Source: an uncultured Clostridia bacterium | Lineage (GTDB): Bacteria; Bacillota; Clostridia; Oscillospirales; Acutalibacteraceae | Direction of reading: 5' to 3' | Length of the DNA stretch: 64,000 nucleotides | Assembly: GCA_947623505.1 (NCBI GenBank) | Contig: CANQGT010000002.1 | Location: 112,922 to 176,921 of the forward strand | Shown here: in pieces, positions 55,354 to 63,894 of the stretch | How the letters are laid out: each line of letters starts with the position of its first letter | How positions within the stretch are numbered: the stretch's first letter is position 1 | Position numbers and translations under genes: made by a program | The notes under the pieces: generated by a model | Told to the model about the DNA's origin: nothing | Database searches by the model: none | The model's input: only the letters and a program-made list of their open reading frames with translations

Positions 55354-56093
55354 ATTTTACCTCTCATCTGCCTCTTTATATATTCGCAGTAATCTTTTAT
55401 TATATCGGTTTCGGTGAGCGAGTAAAGCATACGCGCGCCCACCGCGTCCTCGATCTCGTTGAAAACGGCTCTGCCGCCGTGGAAAACAAAATCAAGCCCT
55501 ATGTAATCATATTCAATAAGCGATGAAATCTTGTCTATAAGCCGAATTTCCCGTTCATTAAGGCGATATGGGGAGGCGCGGCCGCCGAGGCAGAAATTCG
55601 CTCTGAAATCGCAGTCGCTCTCCCTGAGAACGGCGCCGATGATTTTGCCGCCCAAGAGCCACACGCGCAGATCACGCCCGAGATCCGATGCGGGCTTTTG
55701 GTAAACGTACCCCGCCTTTTCGGGAACGGGAAAATCTTTTATAAGCTCCACGCCGCGGCCGCCCTTTCCGAACGACGGTTTCATTACGAGCGGCGGCGTT
55801 TTGTAATCCACGGGCATTATTTCAACGCCGTTTTCCGACATATATTTATAGCACGCCTGCTTGTCGTTTGCAAGCCTTGAAAGGGAGGACGGGTTAAACA
55901 CCCTGATACCGCGCCGCTCAAAGCCCTCGGCTATCTCGTATCTGTCGGTTCTGTTGATAACAAAATCGGCGGGGAGGGAAAAATCCGTTTCCTCCTCGTA
56001 CATCAGGGAAACGCCGAGATATTTTTTGTATTTTTCAACGGAAAACGCGTTGCGCGCGGCTTCCTCACGGCTGTATATCAAAATCCCGTTCAT
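55350..56093 (-). CDS. ATP-grasp family ligase (RimK-like), first of tandem pair by position
   Basis: 247 residues. LVMKPSFGKGGRGVEL is the ATP-grasp loop with its lysine, ADFVINRTDRYEIAEG and LGRDLRVWLLGGKIIGAVLR follow the RimK/LysX pattern, and FNEIEDAVGARMLYSL contains the metal ligands (E, D, A-V-G-A where most have EVN). Such enzymes join a carboxylate to an amine using ATP. Substrate unknown. Overlaps feoB (ATGA) and the next ATP-grasp gene by 4 bases each. Confidence 0.78.
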   Translation of the reverse strand: MNGILIYSREEAARNAFSVEKYKKYLGVSLMYEEETDFSLPADFVINRTDRYEIAEGFERRGIRVFNPSSLSRLANDKQACYKYMSENGVEIMPVDYKTPPLVMKPSFGKGGRGVELIKDFPVPEKAGYVYQKPASDLGRDLRVWLLGGKIIGAVLRESDCDFRANFCLGGRASPYRLNEREIRLIDKISSLIEYDYIGLDFVFHGGRAVFNEIEDAVGARMLYSLTETDIIKDYCEYIKRQMRGKI

Positions 56094-56905
56094 AGTCTTC
56101 TCTTTATTTCCTCAAAAATTTTCGAGCCGACGTCTATACCGGTGCATTCGGTAATATTTATTATATGGGCGTTGCTGTTTACCTCGCAAACTATGCCGCC
56201 GTCAAGTATATCCACTCCGCCGAAGCAAAGCCCTAACTTTTCGCACACGCTCACGGCGAGTGAACATTCGGCGGGCGACGGCGCGCACGGCCGCATTTTT
56301 CCGCCGTTTGTCACGTTTGAGCGAAAATCGTTATCGTTGTATCTCTCCATCGCCGCCACAACCTCGCCGCCGACCACCTCAAGGCGTTTGTCGCGCCCCG
56401 CGGAGTCTGCGATAAATTCCTGCAAAATAAAGGGGCGGTCGGAAATTCGGGCAATGATATCCTCTTTTGTCAGGCAAAGAAACACCTGCTCGCCGAATGA
56501 GCCGAAGCATTCTTTGAAAACAAGGGGCAGGCCCAGAATTTCTGCGGCTTTATCAACAAATCCCGTATAATCCGCTTTGAAATACGCTTTCGGGCCGATA
56601 AGCGTTTTCGGCTGCGGAGCCGTATCGAGCAGTTCTATATAGGTTCGCGCCTTATCGTCGCATTTTTCTATGGCGTCGGCGCTGTTGAAAACCGGCAAGC
56701 CCTCTTTTTCGAGGCGGCGGGCAAGATTTACGTCCTTATCCCAAAACAAAACGAAATCGCATTCGGGGCTTTCGGTTGAAAGTTCAAGATTTGTTTTAAT
56801 CTCAAGGTCTATCCCCTGCTTTTCGGCGCAGCGGAGCAGGGCGCGGTGAAGAACGGCAAATTTTTTGCCGTTTAAAAAATGATTAACCGCAAGCACGCCT
56901 TTCAT
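56090..56905 (-). CDS. ATP-grasp family ligase (RimK-like)
   Basis: About 271 residues. VFKECFGSFGEQVFL is the ATP loop, LQEFIADSAGRDKRLEVVGG and MERYNDNDFRSNVTNGG follow, and IVCEVNSNAHIINI has the metal-binding Glu-Asn. It closely recalls RimK/LysX ligases (glutamyl or amino-adipyl). It is the first gene of a minus-strand chain of two ATP-grasp genes, feoB and rrf2. I start at ATG 56905, as GGGCGG lies upstream; the track ORF has 11 extra codons. Confidence 0.8.
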   Translation of the reverse strand: MKGVLAVNHFLNGKKFAVLHRALLRCAEKQGIDLEIKTNLELSTESPECDFVLFWDKDVNLARRLEKEGLPVFNSADAIEKCDDKARTYIELLDTAPQPKTLIGPKAYFKADYTGFVDKAAEILGLPLVFKECFGSFGEQVFLCLTKEDIIARISDRPFILQEFIADSAGRDKRLEVVGGEVVAAMERYNDNDFRSNVTNGGKMRPCAPSPAECSLAVSVCEKLGLCFGGVDILDGGIVCEVNSNAHIINITECTGIDVGSKIFEEIKRRL

Positions 56906-57004
56906 ATCATCCGCCCTTTTCTCCGATAATTGTATCATTTATCCTTGCTTTTTTCAATGCGGCAGTATAAAATAAATATATTCTTATATTCAGGAGGTAT
57001 AAAA

Positions 57005-58180
57005 ATGACGGAATATACTTTAAAATACGGCTGCAATCCGAATCAGAATCCCGCAAGAATACATATGGACGGCAAAGAGCTGCCCTTTGAGATACTCAAC
57101 GGCAGGGCAGGATATATAAATCTTTTGGACGCGTTTAATTCATGGCAGCTTGTCAGGGAACTGAAAGAGGCAACGGGTTTGCCGAGCGCCGCTTCGTTTA
57201 AGCACGTTTCCCCCGCGGGCGCGGCGGTAGCGCAGCCGCTTTCGCATACGGACAGAAAAGCCTTTTTCGTGCCCGAGGATCTGGAGCTTTCACCGATAGC
57301 GCAGGCATATGTGAGGGCAAGGGGGTGCGACAGGGTTTCGTCTTTCGGCGATTTTGCCGCCCTTTCGGACGAATGCGACGCGAGCGTCGCGAAATTCCTT
57401 GTAAAAGAAGTGTCCGACGGTATAATCGCCCCGTCCTACACCGACGAAGCGCTGGAGATACTGAAAAGCAAACGCCGCGGCGGATACCTCGTTATTAAGA
57501 TGGACGAAAATTACACCCCCGAAGAAACGGAGACAAAGCAGGTTTTCGGGATAAAGTTTGAGCAAAAGAGAAACGACGCGAAAATCACGACGGAGCTTTT
57601 CGGCGATATGCCGACCGCCGTTAAGGAAATTCCCGAAATCGCCAAAATCGACCTGCTCATTTCAATGATAACGCTAAAATACACTCAGTCCAATTCTGTC
57701 TGCTACGCTATGGGCGGCCAGACGATAGGAGTCGGCGCGGGGCAGCAGTCGAGAATACACTGCACACGCCTTGCCGGCAACAAAGCCGATAACTGGTGGC
57801 TCAGGCGCAGCGAAAAGGTGCTTTCGCTGCCGTTCATAGAGGGAATACGCAAATGCGAAGCCGATAACGCGATAGATCTTTATATCGGCGACGACGCCGA
57901 AGAGCTTTACGAAAACGATTTATGGAAAAAATATTTTACGGAAAAGCCCGAACCTTTTACAAGAGAAGAGAAGGCCGCGTGGCATAAAAAAATGGATCTT
58001 GTGGCTCTCGGCTCCGACGCTTTCTTCCCGTTTGAGGACAATATCGAGAGAGCGGTAAAATCCGGCGTAAAATATATCGCTCAGCCCGGGGGCTCGGTAA
58101 GGGACGCGAACGTTATCGAGTGCTGCGACAGCCACGGAATAGCAATGGCAATGACGGGAATACGGCTTTTCCACCACTGA
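57005..58180 (+). CDS. Stand-alone AICAR transformylase
   Basis: 391 residues. Begins YTLKYGCNPNQNPA and has the catalytic Lys-His pair in SFKHVSPAGAAV, then MTLKYTQSNSV-like and GVGAGQQSRIHCTRLAG segments. It corresponds to the C-terminal half of bifunctional PurH: it formylates AICAR in the penultimate step of purine synthesis. The N-terminal IMP cyclohydrolase domain is absent, so that activity must be encoded elsewhere. GGAGGT lies before the ATG 57005. Confidence 0.92.
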   Translation: MTEYTLKYGCNPNQNPARIHMDGKELPFEILNGRAGYINLLDAFNSWQLVRELKEATGLPSAASFKHVSPAGAAVAQPLSHTDRKAFFVPEDLELSPIAQAYVRARGCDRVSSFGDFAALSDECDASVAKFLVKEVSDGIIAPSYTDEALEILKSKRRGGYLVIKMDENYTPEETETKQVFGIKFEQKRNDAKITTELFGDMPTAVKEIPEIAKIDLLISMITLKYTQSNSVCYAMGGQTIGVGAGQQSRIHCTRLAGNKADNWWLRRSEKVLSLPFIEGIRKCEADNAIDLYIGDDAEELYENDLWKKYFTEKPEPFTREEKAAWHKKMDLVALGSDAFFPFEDNIERAVKSGVKYIAQPGGSVRDANVIECCDSHGIAMAMTGIRLFHH

Positions 58181-58187
58181 TCGAGGA

Positions 58188-58224
58188 TAAAAAAAGAACT
58201 GATTGTTTATCGGTTCTTTTTTTA
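58188..58224 (+). terminator. Terminator after AICAR transformylase
   Basis: AAAAAGAACTGAT / ATCGGTTCTTTTT, 13-bp stem including one G-T pair, with a TGTTT loop and T run. Confidence 0.85.
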
Positions 58225-58243
58225 CGATTTTCGTGAATATATA

Positions 58244-58272
58244 TTGATAAAAAAATAACAAAAAGTTATAAT
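58244..58272 (+). promoter_or_regulatory. Promoter of the small Cys protein / deacetylase operon
   Basis: TTGATA, 17 bases, TATAAT, ending 17 bases before the ATG of the small gene. Confidence 0.8.
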
Positions 58273-58289
58273 ATAATCGGGTGAGAGGT

Positions 58290-58469
58290 ATGGAGTTAAT
58301 ATGTGAAAAGTGTTGGTATAATTCCTACGACGGGGAACAGGACGAATACTTTTGCGCATTGCAGCTCGATGAGGACGAATATGAGGATATTTTGCGGCAT
58401 AATTTTGCCTCCTGTAAATATTTCCGCCCCGATACGGGCGAATATGAGATAGTCAGGAGGCAGAACTGA
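58290..58469 (+). CDS. Small four-cysteine acidic protein (DUF6472-like)
   Basis: 59 residues, MELICEKCWYN with CEKC, a YFCALQLDEDEYEDIL segment and a final SCKYFRP. Four Cys in C-x2-C, C, C spacing suggest a metal-binding knuckle (zinc or Fe-S). It resembles, from memory, the DUF6472 family of small proteins near wall genes in Clostridia. Function unknown. ATG 58290 with GAGAGG very close upstream, or GTG 58281. Its stop overlaps the next ATG by one base (TGATG). Confidence 0.7.
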   Translation: MELICEKCWYNSYDGEQDEYFCALQLDEDEYEDILRHNFASCKYFRPDTGEYEIVRRQN

Positions 58470-59893
58470 TGAAAAGAAATGCCTTGTCCGCGGTCGCCGT
58501 CGCTGTTGTGGGCGTTGTTATCATCGCGGTTGCGGTCGCGGTTTTTAAATTGGACGGCACAAACGCGGATTTCGCTTTTTCGCTTAATGATACCGTTTTG
58601 TATCTCGGCGTGGGGCAGTCTTATCAGATACCCGTTGAGGGAGAAAAAAAGCCCGGATTTAAAAGCTATGACAAAAAAATCGCGAAGGTGGACGAAAACG
58701 GCGTTATAAGCGCCGTAAATTTGGGGGAGACGATTATAAAGGTCGGCTCCGAAAAGCTGGAGCTTCACGTTGTTGAACCTCCTAAAAAGATTGAGATAAG
58801 CGAAAAAAAGCTGACTTTGGGAACCGGCGAGAAATTCCGGCTGTCGGCGCGGGCGGACGATAAAACCGTGTCTTCGGAAATAATCTATTCCGTTTCGGAC
58901 AAAAAGGTTTTGAATATCGACTCAAACGGCTTAATTACAGCGAACGCCGCCGGAAAAGCAACCGTAACGGCGGAGACCTACAACGGCTTACAGGCAAAAT
59001 GCGAGGTCGCCGTTATGAAAGCGCCGGAAAAGATGTCGCTTTCCGCATTCAACAGCAAGCTGTATGTAGGCACGTCATTTGATTTAAAGGCGGATTTCGG
59101 TAAAAACTCCGCCGCCAAGGGAATAGAGTTTAAAACGGATAACGCCGACGTTCTAAGCGTTGACGGAAAGGGGCGCGCAAAGGCCGTCGCGGTCGGCACG
59201 GCAACGGTCACCGCCACCGCCTACAACGGCGTTTCGGCGCAGTACGTTTTCAATGTATCGGAAAAGCCGTATTACATAAGAACGGATCTCGATCCCTCAA
59301 AGCCGATGGCCGCGTTTACGTTTGACGACGGGCCGAACGCGCCGACAACGAGCGGTATATTAAAGACGCTTGAAAAAAACGGCTGCTCAGCCACGTTCTT
59401 TATAGTGGGCAGCAGAACGAAAAACTCAAATCACGCCGAATGTGTAAAGGAAATGGTGAAAAACGGCTTTGAAATAGGCAATCACACTTACGACCATAAG
59501 CATTACGGCTCGGACGTAACTTCGCAGGATATTTCAAAATGCTCGGATATTCTTTACGAGGTCTCCGGCAGTCGGCCGACTATGTTCAGACCGACAGGGG
59601 GATATCTCACCGATAAAATAAAATCCTCCTGCGGCACTCCTCTTATATTGTGGAACGTTGATACGGAGGATTGGCGCAGCAGAAACGCTTCGTCCGTATA
59701 TGCCGCTCTGAAAAAGGATATAAAAAACGGCGGCATAGTACTTATGCACGATATTTATAAAAGCACCGCCGACGCGGTCGAAAAGGCCGTGCCGGAGCTT
59801 GTCAAGAATGGTTGGCAGATAGTAAACGTTTCCGAGCTTGCCTATTACAAGGGCAAAGATCTTCAAAACGGAAAAACATATTACTCGTTTTAA
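58469..59893 (+). CDS. Surface polysaccharide deacetylase with Big-2 Ig-like repeats
   Basis: 474 residues. An N-terminal anchor (AVAVAVVGVVIIAVAVAVF), three Ig-like Big_2 units (KKIAKVDENGVISAVN, KVLNIDSNGLITANAAGKA, DVLSVDGKGRAKAVAVGTA), then a NodB carbohydrate esterase from about residue 280: FTFDDGPN, GNHTYDH (metal His pair), FRPTGG and VLMHDI. It should remove acetyl groups from peptidoglycan or another glycan outside the cell, as in lysozyme-resistance enzymes. Co-transcribed with the small Cys protein. Confidence 0.92.
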   Translation: MKRNALSAVAVAVVGVVIIAVAVAVFKLDGTNADFAFSLNDTVLYLGVGQSYQIPVEGEKKPGFKSYDKKIAKVDENGVISAVNLGETIIKVGSEKLELHVVEPPKKIEISEKKLTLGTGEKFRLSARADDKTVSSEIIYSVSDKKVLNIDSNGLITANAAGKATVTAETYNGLQAKCEVAVMKAPEKMSLSAFNSKLYVGTSFDLKADFGKNSAAKGIEFKTDNADVLSVDGKGRAKAVAVGTATVTATAYNGVSAQYVFNVSEKPYYIRTDLDPSKPMAAFTFDDGPNAPTTSGILKTLEKNGCSATFFIVGSRTKNSNHAECVKEMVKNGFEIGNHTYDHKHYGSDVTSQDISKCSDILYEVSGSRPTMFRPTGGYLTDKIKSSCGTPLILWNVDTEDWRSRNASSVYAALKKDIKNGGIVLMHDIYKSTADAVEKAVPELVKNGWQIVNVSELAYYKGKDLQNGKTYYSF

Positions 59894-59900
59894 ACGCTTC

Positions 59901-59936
59901 GGGCGGAGAGCTTTCGGCTCCCCGCCCCGTCTTTTG
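59901..59936 (+). terminator. Terminator after deacetylase gene
   Basis: GGGCGGAGAGC / GCTCCCCGCCC with one A-C mismatch and loop TTTCG, then CGTCTTTTG. Confidence 0.75.
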
Positions 59937-59957
59937 CGGGCATGATAAAAAAGTTTA

Positions 59958-59986
59958 TTGACTTAAAGCGCGCGTTAATATATAAT
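59958..59986 (+). promoter_or_regulatory. purA promoter
   Basis: TTGACT, 17 bases, TATAAT, 74 bases before the purA ATG. No purine riboswitch is visible in the short leader. Confidence 0.8.
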
Positions 59987-60059
59987 TGTTAAAGGCACGG
60001 GATTTTCCGAGCCTGTTTTGCTTTTCAAAACAAGTCATTATAAATCGGGAGAGAAAAAT

Positions 60060-61334
60060 ATGGTTAGAGCTATCGTCGGCGCCAACTGGGGCGATGAGGG
60101 CAAAGGGAAAATAACGGATATGTTTGCCTCAAAGGCGGATATAGTTATTCGCTTTCAGGGCGGAGCCAACGCGGGGCACACGATAATAAACGAGCACGGC
60201 AGATTCGCGCTGCACCTTATGCCCAGCGGCGTTTGCAGCGAAAACACCGTCAACATTATAGGCAACGGCGTGGCGCTTGATATAAATAAATTCATAAAAG
60301 AGCTTGAAGAAATAAAAAAGGCGGGGCTTGATCCCAAGCTCCTTGTTTCGGAGCGCTGCCAGATACTTATGCCGTATCACATTCTGCTCGACGAATATGA
60401 GGAGGAAAGGCTCGGCAAAGCGGCGTTCGGCTCAACAAAAAGCGGTATCGCCCCGTTTTTCTCCGATAAATTTTCAAAAATAGGCATTCAGGTAAACGAG
60501 CTTTTTGATGAGGAAACCCTCAGGGCGAAGCTGAAAAACATCTGCACGCTTAAAAATCTTACGCTTAAATACGTTTACAACAAGCCTCTGCTCGATGAAG
60601 AGGAGCTTTTCGCCACCTGTATGGAATACAGGGATAAAATCGCGCCGTTCGTGTGCGACACCCACGCTTATATAAGAAAAGCGCTGAGGGAGGGCAAGGA
60701 GATACTGCTGGAGGGTCAGCTCGGAACGCTCAAGGATCCCGATTTCGGAATTTATCCTATGGTAACTTCATCCTCCACCCTCGCGGGCTACGGCTGCGTC
60801 GGCGCGGGAATACCGGCGAGCGAGCTAAAGGACATCGTTGTTGTGACAAAGGCGTATTCGAGCGCCGTCGGCGCGGGCGAATTTGTTTCGGAGATACTCG
60901 ACGAGGCCGAGGCGCAGGAGCTTCGCCTTCACGGAGGAGACAAGGGCGAATTCGGAGCCACAACGGGAAGACCGAGAAGAGTCGGTTGGTTTGACTGCGT
61001 CGCCACCCGTTACGGCGTTGAATGCCAGGGCGCGACGCAGGTCGTTATGACCGCTTTGGACTGCCTTTCGTATCTTGAGGAGATCAAGGTTTGCGTTGCC
61101 TATGAGCTTGACGGCAAGGAAATAGATTATTTCCCGACTACGCATCTGCTCAAAAAATGCAGACCGGTTTATAAAACCTTTAAGGGCTGGCACTGCGATA
61201 TACGAGGCATTAAGGAATATTCGCTTCTCCCCAAGGAAACGCGCGATTACGTTGAATTTATCGAAAAGGCGATAGGCCATCCGATAACAATGGTTTCAAA
61301 CGGGCCCGAACGCGAGGCCATCATCTGTAAATAA
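60060..61334 (+). CDS. purA: Adenylosuccinate synthetase
   Basis: 424 residues. GANWGDEGKGKITD at the N terminus carries the catalytic Asp and GTP loop; RFQGGANAGHTI, the STKSGIAP switch and GATTGRPRRVGWFD follow. It makes adenylosuccinate from IMP and aspartate with GTP, the first AMP-specific step. I start at ATG 60060 with CGGGAGAG upstream. Confidence 0.97.
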   Translation: MVRAIVGANWGDEGKGKITDMFASKADIVIRFQGGANAGHTIINEHGRFALHLMPSGVCSENTVNIIGNGVALDINKFIKELEEIKKAGLDPKLLVSERCQILMPYHILLDEYEEERLGKAAFGSTKSGIAPFFSDKFSKIGIQVNELFDEETLRAKLKNICTLKNLTLKYVYNKPLLDEEELFATCMEYRDKIAPFVCDTHAYIRKALREGKEILLEGQLGTLKDPDFGIYPMVTSSSTLAGYGCVGAGIPASELKDIVVVTKAYSSAVGAGEFVSEILDEAEAQELRLHGGDKGEFGATTGRPRRVGWFDCVATRYGVECQGATQVVMTALDCLSYLEEIKVCVAYELDGKEIDYFPTTHLLKKCRPVYKTFKGWHCDIRGIKEYSLLPKETRDYVEFIEKAIGHPITMVSNGPEREAIICK

Positions 61335-61342
61335 TACAAAAC

Positions 61343-61390
61343 AGGCGGTCAATAAGCCGAAAATCGGCTCACTGACCGCCTTATTTATTT
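61343..61390. terminator. Bidirectional terminator purA / convergent gene
   Basis: Outer stem AGGCGGTCA / TGACCGCCT encloses an inner stem AGCCGA-AAA-TCGGCT, then TTATTTATTT. Confidence 0.85.
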
Positions 61391-61400
61391 GAACGACCCG

Positions 61401-61784
61401 CTATTTTATCATCATCAATACCGTGTTGCGCAGGTCGTTTGGAAACTGAGCCTGCTTTACGGCGCCGATGATGGCGGTTATGAGAGGAATAAGGCAAACG
61501 AACCAGCCCACGCAAAGTCCGATTATCTTGCCCGTCCACGAAGCGTCCGAGAAATACACTATAAGCGTATTTTCACGAACGGTAAAGGTCGCCTTGATCC
61601 CGATGTCAAGGCCGAGAAGCATATTTATGCCGCCCACGCCCTTGTCAAAATCAAGGATAATGCTGTTGTCCAATGAAGCGGAGGTTACCGCAAAGCCGCC
61701 GGATCTGTAAAAATCCGCGAGATGCCGGGTAAACGTTTCAAGCTCAAAGCCCTCCGGAACATTGATCATAAAAGAGTCCGCCAT
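61401..61784 (-). CDS. Small membrane protein of unknown function
   Basis: 127 residues: a soluble N-terminal 80 residues (MADSFMINVPEGFELETF) and two hydrophobic segments near the C terminus (IIGLCVGWFVCLIPLITAIIGA) before FPNDLRNTVLMMIK. I do not recognise a family. It lies 34 bases downstream of a DUF2752 gene on the same strand and is probably co-transcribed with it. AAAGGAG upstream supports the start. Confidence 0.6.
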   Translation of the reverse strand: MADSFMINVPEGFELETFTRHLADFYRSGGFAVTSASLDNSIILDFDKGVGGINMLLGLDIGIKATFTVRENTLIVYFSDASWTGKIIGLCVGWFVCLIPLITAIIGAVKQAQFPNDLRNTVLMMIK

Positions 61785-61818
61785 AATTTTATTCTCCTTT
61801 CGTTATAAACGGTATTGT

Positions 61819-62151
61819 TCAATAAATCAAACAAAGCTTTATAATATATCTTGCGAGAAACGCGGCTATGAAAAGTACGCCTACGGTTATTTCGGCCTTT
61901 GCGGGGAGTTTGAATTTCTTGCGGAAAAGCAGATATATCACCGTTATAACCGGCAAAAGAAAAAGCTCGTGGGCGTGAAACGCTCCGATAAAATCGAATC
62001 TCGCCGCGTGCAAAACGGCGCTTGTAAGGCCGCAACCGGGGCATTCTATCCCGAAAACAAGCCGTATCGGGCATTGATATATTATGATAAGCGCGATAAA
62101 CACGGCCGCTTTCGCGGTATTTTTCATAATGCCGACCGCTTTTTCTTTCAT
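61819..62151 (-). CDS. DUF2752 small membrane protein
   Basis: 110 residues. CPIRLVFGIECPGCGLTSAV followed by FDFIGAFHAHELFLLPV is the DUF2752 core: a CP-x-R and a CPGCG pair next to hydrophobic helices. Three helices in all. Function of the family is unknown. First of a two-gene set. No certain promoter was seen. Confidence 0.85.
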   Translation of the reverse strand: MKEKAVGIMKNTAKAAVFIALIIIYQCPIRLVFGIECPGCGLTSAVLHAARFDFIGAFHAHELFLLPVITVIYLLFRKKFKLPAKAEITVGVLFIAAFLARYIIKLCLIY

Positions 62152-62297
62152 TTCTCAAAAACACCCGCAATAACCGATATTTCTCAACTTTATTATACAG
62201 AATAACCGCGTATAAAGTCAATAGGACTCCGCCGGATCGGCTTATTTTTTGCGTTGGGCGGGAGCCTGTGTTTCAAACCGATTTATGTATTATTATG

Positions 62298-62326
62298 TTG
62301 AAAAGAAAGCGTAAATTGTATATAAT
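62298..62326 (+). promoter_or_regulatory. guaA promoter
   Basis: TTGAAA, 17 bases, TATAAT, about 42 bases before the ATG. Leader too short for a riboswitch. Confidence 0.75.
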
Positions 62327-62367
62327 ATTTTCGGATGCGGCGGCAGCCGTCCGTTAGGAGGAAAACG

Positions 62368-63894
62368 ATGGAAAAAATACTTGTGCTCGATTTCGGAGGG
62401 CAATATAATCAGCTGATAGCGAGGCGTGTGCGCGACCACAAGGTTTATGCGGAGATACTGCCCTACACCACACCTATTGAAACGATAAAAAAGAACGGCT
62501 ATAAAGGAATAATATTCACGGGCGGGCCTAACTCGGTTTTCGATCCCGCTTCGCCCCATTATTCCAAAGATATACTTGAGCTCGGCGTGCCGATTCTCGG
62601 AATATGCTACGGCTGCCAGCTTATCGCGTGGATGGCGGGCGGCAAGGTCTCAACCGCTCCCGTTTCGGAATACGGAAAAATCGAGATAACGGCGAAGACT
62701 TCCCCGATTTTTAAGAATGTTCCCGAAAAAAGCGTTGTCTGGATGAGCCACACCGACTACATATCGGCTCCGCCGAAGGGCTTTGAAATCACCGCTTTTA
62801 CCGATAACTGCCCCTGCGCCGCTATGCAAAACAGAGAAAAGCGGATATACGCCGTGCAGTTTCATCCCGAAGTCACCCACACGGAATACGGCTCTGATAT
62901 TCTGCACAATTTCCTCTACGAGGTGTGCGGCTGCGCCGGCGACTGGGTGATGGATAATTTTATCGAAACTACCGTTGAAAAACTCAGGGCGCTGATAGGT
63001 GATAAAAATGTTATTCTCGGCCTTTCGGGCGGCGTGGATTCGTCCGTTGCCGCGGGGCTTTTGTCCCGCGCGGTGGGGAAGCAGCTCACCTGCGTTTTTG
63101 TCGATCAGGGGCTTATGCGCAAGGATGAGGGAGATTTTGTTGAAAAAACCTTCACTTCGCTGTTTGATATGAATTTTGTGCGCGTAAACTGCGCCGACAG
63201 GTTTCTCGAAAAGCTGAAGGGCGTTACCGACCCCGAACAGAAGAGAAAAATAATAGGCACGGAATTTTTTAACGTATTCTGGAACGAGATAAGAAATCAG
63301 CCGAATAAAGGCTATTTCGCGCAGGGCACGATCTACCCCGACTGCATTGAAAGCGGAAAAGGCGACGCGGCGGTTATAAAAACGCACCATAACAGGGTAG
63401 AGCTCCCCGAGGACGTGGAATTTCTCGGCGTTATAGAACCCCTTGCCGATCTCTTTAAGGACGAGGTGCGCAAAGTGGGCGAAAAGCTGGGTATACCTAA
63501 GGAGCTTGTCTGGCGCCAGCCGTTCCCCGGCCCCGGCCTCGGAGTTAGAATAATCGGCGAGCTTACCGCGGAAAAAATAAAGATACTTCAGGAGGCGGAT
63601 TGGGTACTCCGCGATGAAATGGCGAAAAACGGGTATGAAAAAAATCTCGCCCAGTTTTTCTGCGTTCTGCCGAACGTTATGACGGTCGGCGTTATGGGCG
63701 ATCACAGAACTTATGACCACCTAATCGCCATCAGAGCCGTGACCACGGACGATTTTATGACTGCCGACTGGGCGAAAATACCGTATGATATCCTCGCGCG
63801 CGTGTCAAACCGCATAACAAACGAGGTAGCCCACGTCAACCGCGTAGTCTACGACATCACCTCCAAACCCCCCGGAACAGTCGAGTGGGAGTGA
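62368..63894 (+). CDS. guaA: GMP synthase (glutamine-hydrolysing)
   Basis: 508 residues. Glutaminase domain with [17 protein letters not shown] and the catalytic Cys in GICYGCQ (later His in [12 protein letters not shown]), ATP pyrophosphatase P-loop [10 protein letters not shown], and the C-terminal dimer domain ending [11 protein letters not shown]. It turns XMP into GMP. TAGGAGG precedes ATG 62368. The 3' end of guaA is a common integration site for mobile elements in Firmicutes. Confidence 0.97.
   Translation: MEKILVLDFGGQYNQLIARRVRDHKVYAEILPYTTPIETIKKNGYKGIIFTGGPNSVFDPASPHYSKDILELGVPILGICYGCQLIAWMAGGKVSTAPVSEYGKIEITAKTSPIFKNVPEKSVVWMSHTDYISAPPKGFEITAFTDNCPCAAMQNREKRIYAVQFHPEVTHTEYGSDILHNFLYEVCGCAGDWVMDNFIETTVEKLRALIGDKNVILGLSGGVDSSVAAGLLSRAVGKQLTCVFVDQGLMRKDEGDFVEKTFTSLFDMNFVRVNCADRFLEKLKGVTDPEQKRKIIGTEFFNVFWNEIRNQPNKGYFAQGTIYPDCIESGKGDAAVIKTHHNRVELPEDVEFLGVIEPLADLFKDEVRKVGEKLGIPKELVWRQPFPGPGLGVRIIGELTAEKIKILQEADWVLRDEMAKNGYEKNLAQFFCVLPNVMTVGVMGDHRTYDHLIAIRAVTTDDFMTADWAKIPYDILARVSNRITNEVAHVNRVVYDITSKPPGTVEWE

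Noticed and set aside
62152-62367. Purine riboswitch before guaA
   Set aside because: The promoter ends about 42 bases before the ATG, which leaves no room for an aptamer, and no conserved loop sequences are seen.
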